Assembly (NCBI RefSeq): GCF_026410285.1
Contig: NZ_JAPMLP010000002.1
Coordinates: forward strand, 193,501 to 257,500
DNA: 64,000 nt
Origin: Sulfitobacter sp. F26169L
Lineage (GTDB): Bacteria; Pseudomonadota; Alphaproteobacteria; Rhodobacterales; Rhodobacteraceae
Reading direction: 5' to 3'
The translations under genes were made by a program, and so were the position numbers. The notes under the pieces are model-generated. The model did not search any database, was not told where the DNA came from, and worked only from the letters and a program-made list of their open reading frames with translations. Shown here one piece after another: positions 26,649-36,198 of this stretch. How positions within the stretch are numbered: position 1 is the first letter of the stretch; each line of letters opens with the position of its first letter.

Positions 26649-26663
26649 TTAAGCTGAAATTTA
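26649..26663. promoter_or_regulatory. CtrA-like site TTAA-N7-TTTA upstream of the hybrid kinase
   Basis: TTAA (26649-26652) and TTTA (26660-26663) are 7 bases apart, matching the CtrA consensus TTAA-N7-TTAA at 7 of 8 positions. It lies 51 bases upstream of the kinase ATG, in the divergent promoter region with the macroglobulin gene. One-mismatch sites do occur by chance. Confidence 0.35.
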
Positions 26664-26713
26664 CCTCCATCGGCGCACAAGTGGGTTTGCACGATGCGAC
26701 CAATGAGGAATGG

Positions 26714-28894
26714 ATGAGCCTGCAGCAAAAACTCACCGAAGAGCGGCGCGGTCGTTTGGCGGCAGAACGGATGCTGGAGCTGAAGAAGGCAGAGCTTTTT
26801 GCTGCAAATCGCAAGCTGGGCCGTCACGCAAGGCAGCTTAGCGATGAAATTGTGGACACCCGTGCGCTGGTGGAAAGCATGGGCGCGGAGAATCGCAAGG
26901 TAAAATCCGATCTGCACGCGGCGCATGAAAAGATCGCGGTGGTAGAGCGACGCCTGTGGCACTCTATCGAGACAATCAAGGACGGGTTTGCCTTTTTCGA
27001 CGGCGACAACCACCTGATCATGGCCAATCAGGCCTATCTGTCGATCTTTGACGGGCTGGAAGTGATCAAGACGGGAGTAAACTTTGTCACAATTTTACAG
27101 GCGTTGACGGATGAAGGGATTATCAATCTCGGCGGCGTGGAACCGGCAGCGTGGCGGCAGCGGATGATGAACAGGTTCCAGCAGCAACAGCCCGAACCCG
27201 TAGTGATCCAGCTGTGGAACGGCAATTACGTCAAGATGGTGGACCAGCGCGGCCCCAGCGGCGATGTCGTCTCTCTTGGTCTCGATATCACTACGACTGT
27301 GCATTACGAACGGGAGTTGAAGGCCGCGCGGGAACTGGCAGAAGCGGCCAACCGCGCCAAATCCGCTTTCCTTGCCAACATGAGCCATGAAATACGCACC
27401 CCGATGAACGGTGTCGTCGGCATGGCTGAGTTGCTGGACGATACCGTTTTGAACGAAGAACAGCGCCTTTACACCCAAACCATCAAGAACTCCGGCGAAG
27501 CACTGCTGGTCATTATCAATGATGTGCTTGATTACTCCAAAATCGAAGCGGATCGCCTTGAACTGCACAACGCCCCCTTTGATCTGGAACGTGCCTGTCA
27601 GGAGGTGATTATGCTGCTTCAGCCCATGGCTCATGACAAAGGGCTTGAGCTGTTGCTGGATTATGACCTGTTTTTGCCGACCGATCTGGTCGGGGATGCC
27701 GGACGGGTCCGGCAGGTGTTAACCAATTTGATCGGCAACGCGGTAAAGTTCACGACAGAAGGCCATGTATTGATCCGCGTCACGGGGGTTGCCGATGCGG
27801 AAAAAGGGCAGGTTGCCGTCCATATCGCGGTTGAGGATACGGGCATCGGCATTCCCGAACACATGACCAGCCACATTTTCGGCGAATTCAATCAGGTCGA
27901 GAACGAGCGGAACAGACAGTTTGACGGCACTGGCCTCGGGCTTGCGATCACCAAACGTCTGGTGGAGTTGATGCAGGGTGAAATCTGGGTCACGTCCGAA
28001 GAAGGGGTCGGGTCATGTTTCGGTTTCCGCATCGAAATGGTGGCGAATGGTGATCTTGATGTGGCCTATCCTTCGCTGACCTCCGTTATGCGGCGGGTTA
28101 TGGTGGTGGATGATATCTCGGCAAATCGCGAGATACTTGAGCGGCAGCTGGCGCAACTACAACTCGAAACAATTGGAGTTGCCTCTAACGAAGCAGCACT
28201 GGCCGCGCTGGATCATACAATTGATATGGTAATCAGTGATCACAAGTTGCCCGATGTCGATGCGCTTTCGCTAGTCACCGCGATCCGTTCTGGTGGCAAT
28301 GATGTGCCTTTGATGTTGCTCAGCGCGAGCCATGTCGGCCTAAAAGAGGATGCGCGTGCAAACGGTTTTGCCGCGATGCTGCAAAAGCCTATTCCGCGAC
28401 GCGCCTTGTTTGATACGTTGAAACAAATCGCGCCCGAGAAAAGACCTGAGGTTGATATCCCGCCTTCGGCAATCTTGCGCAAGATGCGCGTGCTCGCCGC
28501 GGAAGACAACCGGACCAACCGGCTGGTGTTTAGCAAGATGATCAAATCACTGAACATCACGCTTGAGTTTGCGGAAAACGGAGAAGAAGCCGTATCACTT
28601 TTCAAAAGCTTCAAGCCCGATCTGGTGTTTATGGATATTTCAATGCCCCGTATGGATGGCAAAGAAGCGACCAGGGCAATACGCAAAATCGAAGCTGGCA
28701 CAGGCGGGCACGTTCCTGTCGTGGCGATGACCGCCCATGCCCTGCCTGACGATGACAAATCGATTTTGCAGGCGGGGCTTGATCACTACCTGACCAAGCC
28801 GCTGCGCCGCGCGGCTATCGAAGAACACATCCTTCTTGCACAACCCGATAGGACGCTACCGATCCTTCCGACAGAGGATCAGGAGGCTGGATAG
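26714..28894 (+). CDS. hybrid sensor histidine kinase with two receiver domains
   Basis: A kinase of 726 residues without membrane segments, so probably cytoplasmic. Order: N-terminal coiled coil (about 1-85), a PAS-like domain (about 90-205, [20 protein letters not shown]), HisKA with the phospho-acceptor in [12 protein letters not shown] (His225), HATPase_c ([24 protein letters not shown]), a first receiver ([12 protein letters not shown], acceptor Asp in VISDHKLPD) and a second receiver ([12 protein letters not shown], Asp in [11 protein letters not shown]). No Hpt domain is present, so the phosphate must leave through a separate Hpt protein. I chose the ATG at 26714, which follows GAGGA; a GTG at 26681 would add 11 residues. 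No response regulator lies nearby. Confidence 0.9.
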   Translation: MSLQQKLTEERRGRLAAERMLELKKAELFAANRKLGRHARQLSDEIVDTRALVESMGAENRKVKSDLHAAHEKIAVVERRLWHSIETIKDGFAFFDGDNHLIMANQAYLSIFDGLEVIKTGVNFVTILQALTDEGIINLGGVEPAAWRQRMMNRFQQQQPEPVVIQLWNGNYVKMVDQRGPSGDVVSLGLDITTTVHYERELKAARELAEAANRAKSAFLANMSHEIRTPMNGVVGMAELLDDTVLNEEQRLYTQTIKNSGEALLVIINDVLDYSKIEADRLELHNAPFDLERACQEVIMLLQPMAHDKGLELLLDYDLFLPTDLVGDAGRVRQVLTNLIGNAVKFTTEGHVLIRVTGVADAEKGQVAVHIAVEDTGIGIPEHMTSHIFGEFNQVENERNRQFDGTGLGLAITKRLVELMQGEIWVTSEEGVGSCFGFRIEMVANGDLDVAYPSLTSVMRRVMVVDDISANREILERQLAQLQLETIGVASNEAALAALDHTIDMVISDHKLPDVDALSLVTAIRSGGNDVPLMLLSASHVGLKEDARANGFAAMLQKPIPRRALFDTLKQIAPEKRPEVDIPPSAILRKMRVLAAEDNRTNRLVFSKMIKSLNITLEFAENGEEAVSLFKSFKPDLVFMDISMPRMDGKEATRAIRKIEAGTGGHVPVVAMTAHALPDDDKSILQAGLDHYLTKPLRRAAIEEHILLAQPDRTLPILPTEDQEAG

Positions 28895-29658
28895 GGGCGC
28901 AAGAAGACAGGCGTGTCCGGCTTTGACAACTCCGGCGCGTGGGCGTACCCGCCGATATCAAAATCCAGGATACCTTCGGCGCTATTGATACGCTTTTGCA
29001 CGATAAACCGGGCCATGGCACCGCGCGCTTTCTTGGCAAAGAAGCTTACGATTTTGGGGCCTTTGCCGTCGTTTTTATCTTCCATAAATTGTGGCGTGAT
29101 GACCCGGAGTTTCAGCGTTTTCAGATCAACCGCGCCAAAATATTCCTGACTGGCGCAATTCACCAACACATCACTACCGGTCTTTTCAGCCTGCACATTC
29201 AGCGCTTTGGACAAATCGCTGCCCCAATAGTCATACAGGTTCTTCCCCCGCCGCGTCTTGAGCCTGCTGCCCATTTCCAGACGGTAAGGCTGTATCGCAT
29301 CCAGCGGACGCAATACGCCATAAAGACCGGACAGAATTCGAAGGTGATCTTGCGCATAGGCCAGTTCATCCGCATCAAGACTGTCCGCTTCCAATCCCTG
29401 ATAGGTATCGCCTGCAAACGCCAAAGCGGCAGGGCGCGTGATTTCAGCCTCGGGTGCCTCCTCAAACTCCTTGAAACGATCGCGGTTCAGCTTGGCCAGA
29501 TCGTCGCTGAGCGACATCAGTGATTTCAAATCACCCAGAGTCAGATTGCGCGCGGTTTTAACCAAACGCATGGCATCTTCCTGAAAATCAGGTTCAGTCA
29601 CAGCGACATCACGTTCTGCCCAATCCAGCCGCTTGGCCGGTGAAATTACAACAAGCAT
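28879..29658 (-). CDS. yaaA: peroxide stress protein YaaA
   Basis: A cytosolic protein of 259 residues matching the YaaA/DUF328 family, with [12 protein letters not shown] at the N-terminus, the central FAGDTYQGL and [21 protein letters not shown], and [12 protein letters not shown]. In E. coli YaaA limits intracellular iron during peroxide stress and has a DNA-binding fold. Its 3' end overlaps the 3' end of the hybrid kinase by 16 bases on the opposite strand. It is 53 bases downstream of recQ on the same strand. Confidence 0.94.
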   Translation of the reverse strand: MLVVISPAKRLDWAERDVAVTEPDFQEDAMRLVKTARNLTLGDLKSLMSLSDDLAKLNRDRFKEFEEAPEAEITRPAALAFAGDTYQGLEADSLDADELAYAQDHLRILSGLYGVLRPLDAIQPYRLEMGSRLKTRRGKNLYDYWGSDLSKALNVQAEKTGSDVLVNCASQEYFGAVDLKTLKLRVITPQFMEDKNDGKGPKIVSFFAKKARGAMARFIVQKRINSAEGILDFDIGGYAHAPELSKPDTPVFLRPYPAS

Positions 29659-29711
29659 ATCCGCTCCTCTTATCTGTTCGCGGACCTAGCCCGCGCCGCC
29701 TGTCTGACCAG

Positions 29712-31760
29712 TTATTCTACGTCCCGCAGAATTTCCAGAAATGCCGCGCCAAAGCGTTCGGCACGTTTTTCGCCCAGTATCCGTTCGATGCCTTGCGCGT
29801 CCGCGCTGCGCAACTGGGCCACTTTTGCAAGCAAGGATGCCGAACAACTCAGCGGCTTTTCCGTGCCCATTGCCCCGCGTGAAAGTTCGGCCTGCTTTTC
29901 AAGCAGTTGATCATACAGCCCACCCGCATCACGCCCGGCCAGTTTGCGGCGTTGCGGGTGCATCATTTCAGCCTCACCGTTGATGACCTCCAGAAACGCT
30001 GCGCCGTAGCTGTCCAGTTTTTTCGCGCCAATTCCACTCACGCGTGCCATCTGGTCCAGATTGGTCGGCCGTGTCTCGGCCATTTCGATCAGCGTCCGGT
30101 CGGTAAAGATGATATAAGCAGGCACTTTTGCCGCCTCTGCCAGTCCGCGCCGCTTGGCCTTGAGCGCGCTCAGCAATGGCGCGTCTTCATCGTTCACCAT
30201 CGCTTTAACAGCAGGTCGGCGTGATGATGATCCGGCCGCCTTGATACTGTCACGGCGCAGGGTAATTTTTGCCTCGTCGCGCAAAATTGGCAGGGCCGCA
30301 TCCGTCATCCGCAATGCGCCGTGGCGCGCCGGATCGGGACGCACCAGATCACGGCCCATCATCTGACGGAACACCGCCTGCCATTCGGGTTTGGAGTATT
30401 CAGTGCCGACCCCGTAAGTGGGCAGTGATTGGTGGCCGCGCTGCTTTATCTTGTCTGTTTCATTGCCGAGCAGAATATCAATCAGGTGACCGGCGCCAAA
30501 CCATTCCTCCGTGCGCAACATCGCGGATAGGGCTTTGCGCACAGCTGTGGTGCCATCAAACGTTTCAACCGGAGTATCGCACAGATCACAGCGGCCGCAG
30601 GTAACCTCGCTTTCGTCAAAATACCCCAGCAGGGTTTTACGCCTGCATTCAAGCGCCTCTGCCAACCCCAGCAGTGCGTTCAGCCGCGCGTGATCTGCGC
30701 TGCGACGTTCGGGCGGGGCAAGCCCTTCGTCAATCTGGGTGCGGCGCAGGCGTATGTCTTCGGGGCCGAACAATGTAAGCGTTTCCGCAGGGGCGCCATC
30801 ACGACCTGCGCGACCAATTTCCTGATAATAGGACTCTATGCTCTTGGGCAGATCGGCATGGGCAACCCAGCGAATGTCAGGTTTGTCGATCCCCATGCCA
30901 AAAGCAACAGTTGCCGCGACGATCAGCCCGTCTTCCTGTTGGAATTTCCGTTCGGCGATCCGGCGATCTTCTGCCTCCATCCCGCCATGATAGTGTATCG
31001 CCCGCTGACCCGCATCGTTGAGCGCGCGCGAGATGCCTTCGGTTTTGGCCCGTGTGCCGCAATACACAATGCCCGACTGCCCCCGCCGCGCGGCAGCAAA
31101 GTTCAGTATCTGGTTTCGGGGGCTATTTTTGGCGGCAAACATCAGGTGGATGTTCGGCCTGTCAAACCCACGCAGGAATGCGGTGGGGGCCATACCGTCA
31201 AACAGTTTCTGGATGATCTCGGCTTGCGTCTCTGCGTCTGCGGTGGCCGTGAACGCCGCCAGCGGTACGCCCAGCGCGCGTTTCAACTCTCCGATGCGCA
31301 GATAATCGGGGCGGAAATCATGGCCCCATTGGCTGACGCAATGCGCCTCATCCACGGCGATCAGATTGACTCCGACCCGCTTGAGCATTCCAGTGACAGA
31401 ACCCGCTGCCAATCGCTCGGGCGCCATATACAGCAGCTTCAGTGTTCCAGCCTCAAGCCCCTCCCATACGGCATCTGTTTCTTCGGGCGTGTTGCCAGAG
31501 GTCAGCGCACCCGCGCCAACGCCGGCTTCCTGCAATGCACGCACCTGATCGCGCATCAACGCAATCAGCGGCGAAATCACCACTGTGACCCCTTCGCGCA
31601 TCAAGGCCGGAAGCTGGAAGCAGAGGGATTTGCCCCCGCCTGTGGGCATGATGGCAAGCACGTTTTCGCCAGCGGTCACCGCCTGCACGATCTCTTCCTG
31701 ACCCGGACGGAAACCATCAAAGCCGAATACATCTTTTAGCAGCGAAACGGCGCCGGACAT
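29712..31760 (-). CDS. recQ: ATP-dependent DNA helicase RecQ
   Basis: A 3'-5' DNA helicase of 682 residues used in recombination and fork repair. Seen are the Walker A motif (MPTGGGKSLCFQLP), DEAH box (AVDEAHCVSQWG), motif VI (QEIGRAGRDG), the zinc-binding RecQ-Ct region (cysteines in ECRRKT and VTCGRCDLC), a winged helix, and an HRDC domain (about residues 525-600). I chose the ATG at 31760; a TTG two codons earlier is less likely. A 112-base non-coding gap separates it from the YggT gene. Confidence 0.95.
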   Translation of the reverse strand: MSGAVSLLKDVFGFDGFRPGQEEIVQAVTAGENVLAIMPTGGGKSLCFQLPALMREGVTVVISPLIALMRDQVRALQEAGVGAGALTSGNTPEETDAVWEGLEAGTLKLLYMAPERLAAGSVTGMLKRVGVNLIAVDEAHCVSQWGHDFRPDYLRIGELKRALGVPLAAFTATADAETQAEIIQKLFDGMAPTAFLRGFDRPNIHLMFAAKNSPRNQILNFAAARRGQSGIVYCGTRAKTEGISRALNDAGQRAIHYHGGMEAEDRRIAERKFQQEDGLIVAATVAFGMGIDKPDIRWVAHADLPKSIESYYQEIGRAGRDGAPAETLTLFGPEDIRLRRTQIDEGLAPPERRSADHARLNALLGLAEALECRRKTLLGYFDESEVTCGRCDLCDTPVETFDGTTAVRKALSAMLRTEEWFGAGHLIDILLGNETDKIKQRGHQSLPTYGVGTEYSKPEWQAVFRQMMGRDLVRPDPARHGALRMTDAALPILRDEAKITLRRDSIKAAGSSSRRPAVKAMVNDEDAPLLSALKAKRRGLAEAAKVPAYIIFTDRTLIEMAETRPTNLDQMARVSGIGAKKLDSYGAAFLEVINGEAEMMHPQRRKLAGRDAGGLYDQLLEKQAELSRGAMGTEKPLSCSASLLAKVAQLRSADAQGIERILGEKRAERFGAAFLEILRDVE

Positions 31761-31872
31761 GGACAAGACCTGAAGTTGGGAAAAGCAGCAGGTGCAGACT
31801 CACATATCCCCAAAGGGGGGGCAAGGACTACTCCGCCGTTTGAGGTCAATTAAGTGTCGGGAAATTCCGGTG

Positions 31873-32160
31873 TTAGTAAAACAGTGCCGCATTGTTGGTC
31901 AGCACGATCCGCGCAATGGCAACGCCGATCAATACAACCAGCGGGGCCAGATCAAGGCCCCCCATATTTGGCAGCACGCGGCGGATGGGCGCATAAATCG
32001 GCTCTAGCAGACGGTTGATGCCATACCAAAGTTGGGCAACCAGCGGCTGGCGGGTGTTTAGCACCTGGAAATTGATCAGCCACGACATGACCACATGGGC
32101 AATGATAAAGAACCACAGGATGTTCAACAAAAGCATGAGTATCATAAACAGTGAAGTCAC
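31873..32160 (-). CDS. YggT family membrane protein
   Basis: A protein of 95 residues with two hydrophobic helices (about 3-25 and 70-90) flanking an amphipathic loop with the family motif PIRRVLPNMGGLDLAPLVV. YggT proteins are small inner-membrane proteins linked to cell shape, osmotic response or division in other bacteria. I chose the GTG at 32160, 9 bases after AAAAGGA; an ATG at 32145 is the alternative. It is divergent from the thioesterase gene. Confidence 0.88.
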   Translation of the reverse strand: MTSLFMILMLLLNILWFFIIAHVVMSWLINFQVLNTRQPLVAQLWYGINRLLEPIYAPIRRVLPNMGGLDLAPLVVLIGVAIARIVLTNNAALFY

Positions 32161-32293
32161 AGGCGGCGGTCCTTTTCCAAAACATCTGAGCAGCAGTTAA
32201 GCGTGATGCGCAAAAAGGACAAGGGTGCCGCGATGTTCACGGTTGACGCGCGGTGAATATACGTCATTCGGACGGTAAAAAAGGAGGTTCGAG

Positions 32294-32836
32294 ATGTTCC
32301 CGTTTATCCGCTTGTTCAAAGATATGTATCTGGCCCGCCGTCAGCCGCGTTTTGACAGCCTGACCGACACCCTTGTTTCGCATCACATCTGCTGGCCACT
32401 TGATCTGGACATATTTTTAGAGCTGAACAATGGCCGCGCCCTGACGCTGTATGATCTGGGGCGTACCGTGCTGGCACAGCGCGCCGGCTTGATCGATGTT
32501 TTGCGGCGCAAACGTTGGGCGTTGACCGTGGCAGGATCCCACGTGCGCTTTCGCCGCCGTATTCGCGCCTTTGAACGGTTTACAGTGCGCAGCCGTGCGA
32601 TCTGTTGGGATGACAAATTTATGTACATCGAACAATCGATGTGGAAACGGGATGGTGAATGCGCCAGCCACGTTCTTTACCGCGCGGCCGTAACAGACAA
32701 TAACGGGATCGTTTTGCCGCCGCGTGTTCTGGCCGCGTTGGGGCAGGATGCGGTGTCACCCGCCATGCCCGAATGGGTCAGCAACTGGACCCGTGCCGAG
32801 GCCACCCGCCCATGGCCCCCGATGCAGGACATGTAG
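32294..32836 (+). CDS. acyl-CoA thioesterase family protein (hotdog fold)
   Basis: A cytosolic protein of 180 residues fitting the 4-hydroxybenzoyl-CoA thioesterase-like superfamily. The family segment WPLDLDIFLELNNGRALTLYDLGR corresponds to the catalytic-loop region of these enzymes, and FRRRIRAFERFTVRSRAICWDDKFMYIEQ is the central beta sheet. It probably hydrolyses an acyl-CoA of unknown chain length. The ATG follows a GGAGG. The MFS gene follows 75 bases later. Confidence 0.8.
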   Translation: MFPFIRLFKDMYLARRQPRFDSLTDTLVSHHICWPLDLDIFLELNNGRALTLYDLGRTVLAQRAGLIDVLRRKRWALTVAGSHVRFRRRIRAFERFTVRSRAICWDDKFMYIEQSMWKRDGECASHVLYRAAVTDNNGIVLPPRVLAALGQDAVSPAMPEWVSNWTRAEATRPWPPMQDM

Positions 32837-32911
32837 ACAATCGCAAACCTTTTCTTGCGCCGGTTGGTGCAGCCTGTTCTATGTTAGGACGCAATCGGGA
32901 GAGGCAGTTTT

Positions 32912-34285
32912 ATGACAGCGGTTTCACAGCGCAAACGCATTTGGGGCTGGTTTTTTTTCGACTGGGCCAGCCAGCCCTACAATACGCTGCTTCTTACGTT
33001 TATATTCGGGCCTTACTTCACCAGCACACTGTCCTCCAACCTGATCGCCGAAGGCATGGCAGAAACTGCCGCGCGCGCGCAAGCCCAAGCCTATTGGGGC
33101 TGGGGGTTGGCTGCGACGGGCATTCTGATTGCGGTTCTTGCTCCGATTCTAGGGGCAATTGCCGACAATTCGGGGCGCAAGCTGCCTTGGATCTGGCTGT
33201 TTTCCGCGATGTATTTCGTCGGCTCCGGCGCCTTGTGGTGGACCGCACCGCAGGATTTTTCGGTGATGTGGGCGCTGTTTTTCTTTGGTGTCGGCCTGAT
33301 GGGGATGGAGTTTGCGACCATTTTCACAAACTCGTATCTGCCTGAGCTTGACAACGATCCCTCGGAGCTGGGCCGCATATCCGGTTCCGGCTGGGCGTTT
33401 GGATATCTGGGCGGGTTACTGGCCTTGGCGATTTTGCTGGGTTTGTTTCAGGCGACGGCAAGCGGAAATACCATGGTCGGACTGAAGCCGCTGTTCGGAC
33501 TGGACCCGCAAACCAAGGCTGACACCCGTATTGTCGGGCCGCTGGCCGCCATCTGGTTTGCCGTATTTATGATACCCTTTTTCCTATACACACGGGACGG
33601 GCGTAAAACCGGCGCACCCCGCCTTTTGGTCGCCCAAAGCATCCGTGACCTGATCACCACGTTGAAAGGTTTGCCGCGCCATCCCTCATTGATGGCCTAT
33701 CTCGGCTCGTCCATGTTTTACCGTGACGGGCTGAATGGCATGTATGCATTTGGCGGGGTGTACGCTGCGGGTGTGTTGGGGTGGTCAATCACCGAAGTTG
33801 GTATTTTCGGCATCATCGCCCTGATATCAGGCGCATTTTTCTGCTGGGTTGCAGGCCGCGTGGATCGCCGCGTAGGGCCGATGCCGGTGATCATTTTTTG
33901 CGTTGTTCTGCTGGCCTGTATTGCATTGCTGATTGTGATGATCACACCGACATCGGTGTTGGGCATTCCGATTGCGGAAGGATCAAACATGCCGGATGTG
34001 ACCTTTTTCATCGCCGGTGCCGCCATTGGCGGAGCTGGTGGCGCGTTACAAGCCTCTTCGCGCAACATGATGACGCGGCAAGCCAATCCGGCACGGATTA
34101 CCGAAGCTTTCGGTTTGTATGCACTTTCTGGCAAGGCAACATCGTTTCTTGCACCGGCGCTGATTGCCTTCACCAGCCAGATGACCGGCAGCCAGCGATT
34201 GGGCGTAAGCCCCGTCGTGGGGCTGTTCATCATTGGCTTGATGCTGTTAATCTGGGTGAAACCGAAAGGGGATTTTCACAGATGA
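32912..34285 (+). CDS. MFS transporter, UMF1/Atg22-like family
   Basis: An inner-membrane transporter of 457 residues with about 12 helices. The N-terminus WGWFFFDWASQPYNTLLLTFIFGPYF is characteristic of the UMF1 group (PF11700), whose fungal relative Atg22 exports amino acids from the vacuole. Other marks are a glycine-rich loop (GSGWAFGYLGGLLALAILLG) and the helix 10-11 loop SSRNMMTRQANP. Substrate unknown. Its stop overlaps the mepA start (ATGA), so export and wall cleavage may be linked; uptake of released wall peptides or sugars would fit (speculative). Confidence 0.86.
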   Translation: MTAVSQRKRIWGWFFFDWASQPYNTLLLTFIFGPYFTSTLSSNLIAEGMAETAARAQAQAYWGWGLAATGILIAVLAPILGAIADNSGRKLPWIWLFSAMYFVGSGALWWTAPQDFSVMWALFFFGVGLMGMEFATIFTNSYLPELDNDPSELGRISGSGWAFGYLGGLLALAILLGLFQATASGNTMVGLKPLFGLDPQTKADTRIVGPLAAIWFAVFMIPFFLYTRDGRKTGAPRLLVAQSIRDLITTLKGLPRHPSLMAYLGSSMFYRDGLNGMYAFGGVYAAGVLGWSITEVGIFGIIALISGAFFCWVAGRVDRRVGPMPVIIFCVVLLACIALLIVMITPTSVLGIPIAEGSNMPDVTFFIAGAAIGGAGGALQASSRNMMTRQANPARITEAFGLYALSGKATSFLAPALIAFTSQMTGSQRLGVSPVVGLFIIGLMLLIWVKPKGDFHR

Positions 34286-35232
34286 CCATCAGAAAGCTCG
34301 TTACAATCGCCGTCTTGGGCATGCTGGTCGCCGGTTGCGGCGGCGCACGCGACATCAGCGGCGCAAAAGCGAAAAAGGCCGAATTGCCAACCATTGGCGA
34401 ACTGGCCGGACCGCTCGCCAATGTTCAGGCGAAAAAGCTGTTCGGGACGAAATCATCGGGCACCCGCCAGACACCTGCCGCCTTTGGCAGCTATGCAAAA
34501 GGATGTCTGGCCGGTGGTCAGCAACTGGCCGAAAGCGGGCCAACGTGGCAGGCCATGCGCCTCTCGCGCGGGCGCAACTGGGGCCATCCGGAACTGATCG
34601 ACATGGTCACGAAACTCAGCCAGTTTGCCGCGCAGCAACCCGGTTGGAACGGCCTGTATATTGGCGATATGAGCCAGCCGCGCGGGGGGCCGATGCTGAC
34701 GGGCCACCGCAGTCACCAGATGGGGCTGGATGCAGACATCTGGATGCTTCCGCCAACCTCGCTGAGCCTGACGCGAAAGCAGCGCGAAAATATTTCGTCT
34801 ATTTCCATGCGCCGCGCAAAGGGGGCCTATGTAAACGACTCGTGGACACGTTCACATCACAACATCATCAAGGCGGCGGCTAAAGATCCGCGTGTTGCAC
34901 GGATTTTTGTGTTTCCCGGAGCAAAAGTGCAGATGTGCGATGATGAACGCGGTGATCGCAGCTATCTGCGCAAGATCCGGCCTTGGTACGGGCATCACTA
35001 TCATTTTCACGTACGGCTTGCCTGCCCGAAGGGTGAACGCGGTTGCCGGGACCAGAACCCGCCACCAGCGGGTGACGGGTGTGACGATGCACGCCAATGG
35101 CAGGCGAATATTCTGAACCCGCCGAAGGCCAAGCCGACCCCGAAAAAGCCCACGACTCCGCGCAAGCCGCGCCGCGAGTTGGTGCTGGCCGATCTTCCAG
35201 CCCAGTGCAAAGCTGTGCTTGACGCAAATTGA
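34282..35232 (+). CDS. mepA: penicillin-insensitive murein endopeptidase
   Basis: A LAS-type zinc peptidase of 316 residues that cuts D-Ala-mDAP cross-links in peptidoglycan. The N-terminus is a lipoprotein signal (lipobox LVAGC, Cys about residue 19), unlike the soluble E. coli MepA. Zinc and active-site motifs are visible as GHRSHQMGLDADIW and HHYHFHVRLACP, and the disulfide cysteines are conserved. The C-terminal tail is Lys/Pro-rich (PPKAKPTPKKPTTPRKPRR), perhaps binding the wall. It overlaps the MFS gene upstream and the phytase-like gene downstream by 4 bases each. Confidence 0.93.
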   Translation: MTIRKLVTIAVLGMLVAGCGGARDISGAKAKKAELPTIGELAGPLANVQAKKLFGTKSSGTRQTPAAFGSYAKGCLAGGQQLAESGPTWQAMRLSRGRNWGHPELIDMVTKLSQFAAQQPGWNGLYIGDMSQPRGGPMLTGHRSHQMGLDADIWMLPPTSLSLTRKQRENISSISMRRAKGAYVNDSWTRSHHNIIKAAAKDPRVARIFVFPGAKVQMCDDERGDRSYLRKIRPWYGHHYHFHVRLACPKGERGCRDQNPPPAGDGCDDARQWQANILNPPKAKPTPKKPTTPRKPRRELVLADLPAQCKAVLDAN

Positions 35233-36092
35233 TCCGGCTGGCGATTGCCCTGGTCTGCCTGTGCAGCGGTGTACAGGCAGAAATCGCGTTGCAGCACAAA
35301 AGCGCAATGCGCTGGCAGCTTGACGCACCGTGGTTTGGGGGATGGTCCGGAATCGAGGTGACGGACCACGGCGCCAGAATGACCGTCATCAGTGACTTTG
35401 GCTATATTCTGAATGCATCCATGAACCGCGCGAGCGGTAAACTGGATGGTGTGGCGGTGCAAAACGTTTCCCGTCTGGGTCGTTCGTCCGGCAGGCCGCT
35501 GCGCAAAAAAGCGAGCGACGCCGAAGGGCTTGCAATTTCTGACGACGGAACTGCGTATGTTTCCTTTGAACACCGCCACCGCATCATGCAGGTTGATCCA
35601 GATACAGGCCGGACATCTGGGCGCATCGCCTTGCCGTTCCAGAACACCTTGGGCGACAACACAGGTGTCGAGGCGCTTGCCATCAGTGCCGATGGCACTC
35701 TGTTTGCTATCGCAGAAAATCCCCCCGCCAGTGGTGGCTCCTTTCCGCTTTATGCCTACCGCAACGGCAAGTGGCGGATCAGTGCGCGCATCCCCCAACG
35801 CGGCCCATTTGTACCTGTCGGAGCGGATTTCGACGACAAAGGCAGGTACTGGTTGTTGGAACGGGCAACTACCCTGCTGGGGTTTCGCAGCCGTATACGC
35901 ATGTTTGTGATTGATCCGCGCGCCCCGCGGGAGGTGTCACTGCTGACCACCCTCCCCGGTCTTTACGACAATCTGGAAGGACTCAGCGTCTGGACCGATC
36001 CGCGCGGGCAAATGCATGTGACGATGATTTCGGATGATAATTATCTGCGCATTCTGCGCACGCAGATCGTCGAATATACCGTCAATGAGTGA
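35229..36092 (+). CDS. exported phytase-like beta-propeller protein
   Basis: A protein of 287 residues with a signal peptide (IRLAIALVCLCSGVQA) and repeats typical of the PF13449 'esterase-like activity of phytase' family. Examples are WSGIEVTDHGARMTVISDFG, DAEGLAISDDGTAYVSFEH, GVEALAISADGTLFAIAENP and LEGLSVWTDPRGQMHVTMISDD. It should form a periplasmic beta-propeller; the substrate is not known. The start is a TTG at 35229 that overlaps the mepA stop (TTGA), an uncommon start that only makes sense through translational coupling with mepA. Confidence 0.8.
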   Translation: MIRLAIALVCLCSGVQAEIALQHKSAMRWQLDAPWFGGWSGIEVTDHGARMTVISDFGYILNASMNRASGKLDGVAVQNVSRLGRSSGRPLRKKASDAEGLAISDDGTAYVSFEHRHRIMQVDPDTGRTSGRIALPFQNTLGDNTGVEALAISADGTLFAIAENPPASGGSFPLYAYRNGKWRISARIPQRGPFVPVGADFDDKGRYWLLERATTLLGFRSRIRMFVIDPRAPREVSLLTTLPGLYDNLEGLSVWTDPRGQMHVTMISDDNYLRILRTQIVEYTVNE

Positions 36093-36111
36093 TCATTTCG
36101 CAAACATGGTT

Positions 36112-36169
36112 GCGTGACTGGCCGGGGATGCCTAAACGGGCGAGGTCTGCGATTGTCGCAGGCCAAGTC
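36112..36169 (+). promoter_or_regulatory. structured RNA leader candidate upstream of yhhQ
   Basis: Two stems can form and exclude each other. One is a local 9-bp hairpin (36144-36152 with 36156-36164, loop TTG, one T-G wobble). The other is a longer-range pairing of GACT-GGCC (36116-36123) with GGCC-A-AGTC (36161-36169). They share bases 36161-36164. No T-run follows, so it does not look like a terminator of the preceding gene. The yhhQ ATG 30 bases on has no recognisable Shine-Dalgarno. I cannot match it to a known riboswitch consensus. Confidence 0.35.
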
Positions 36170-36198
36170 GCCGCACCCTTGCAAAAACGGTTTTAAAT

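Noticed and set aside
30690..31739. 349-codon plus-strand frame inside recQ
   Set aside because: Antisense shadow; composition is not protein-like and recQ is intact on the other strand.
36093..36198. Known preQ1 riboswitch
   Set aside because: The C-rich loop and A-rich tail of preQ1-I, and the preQ1-II layout, are not present; kept only as an unassigned leader.
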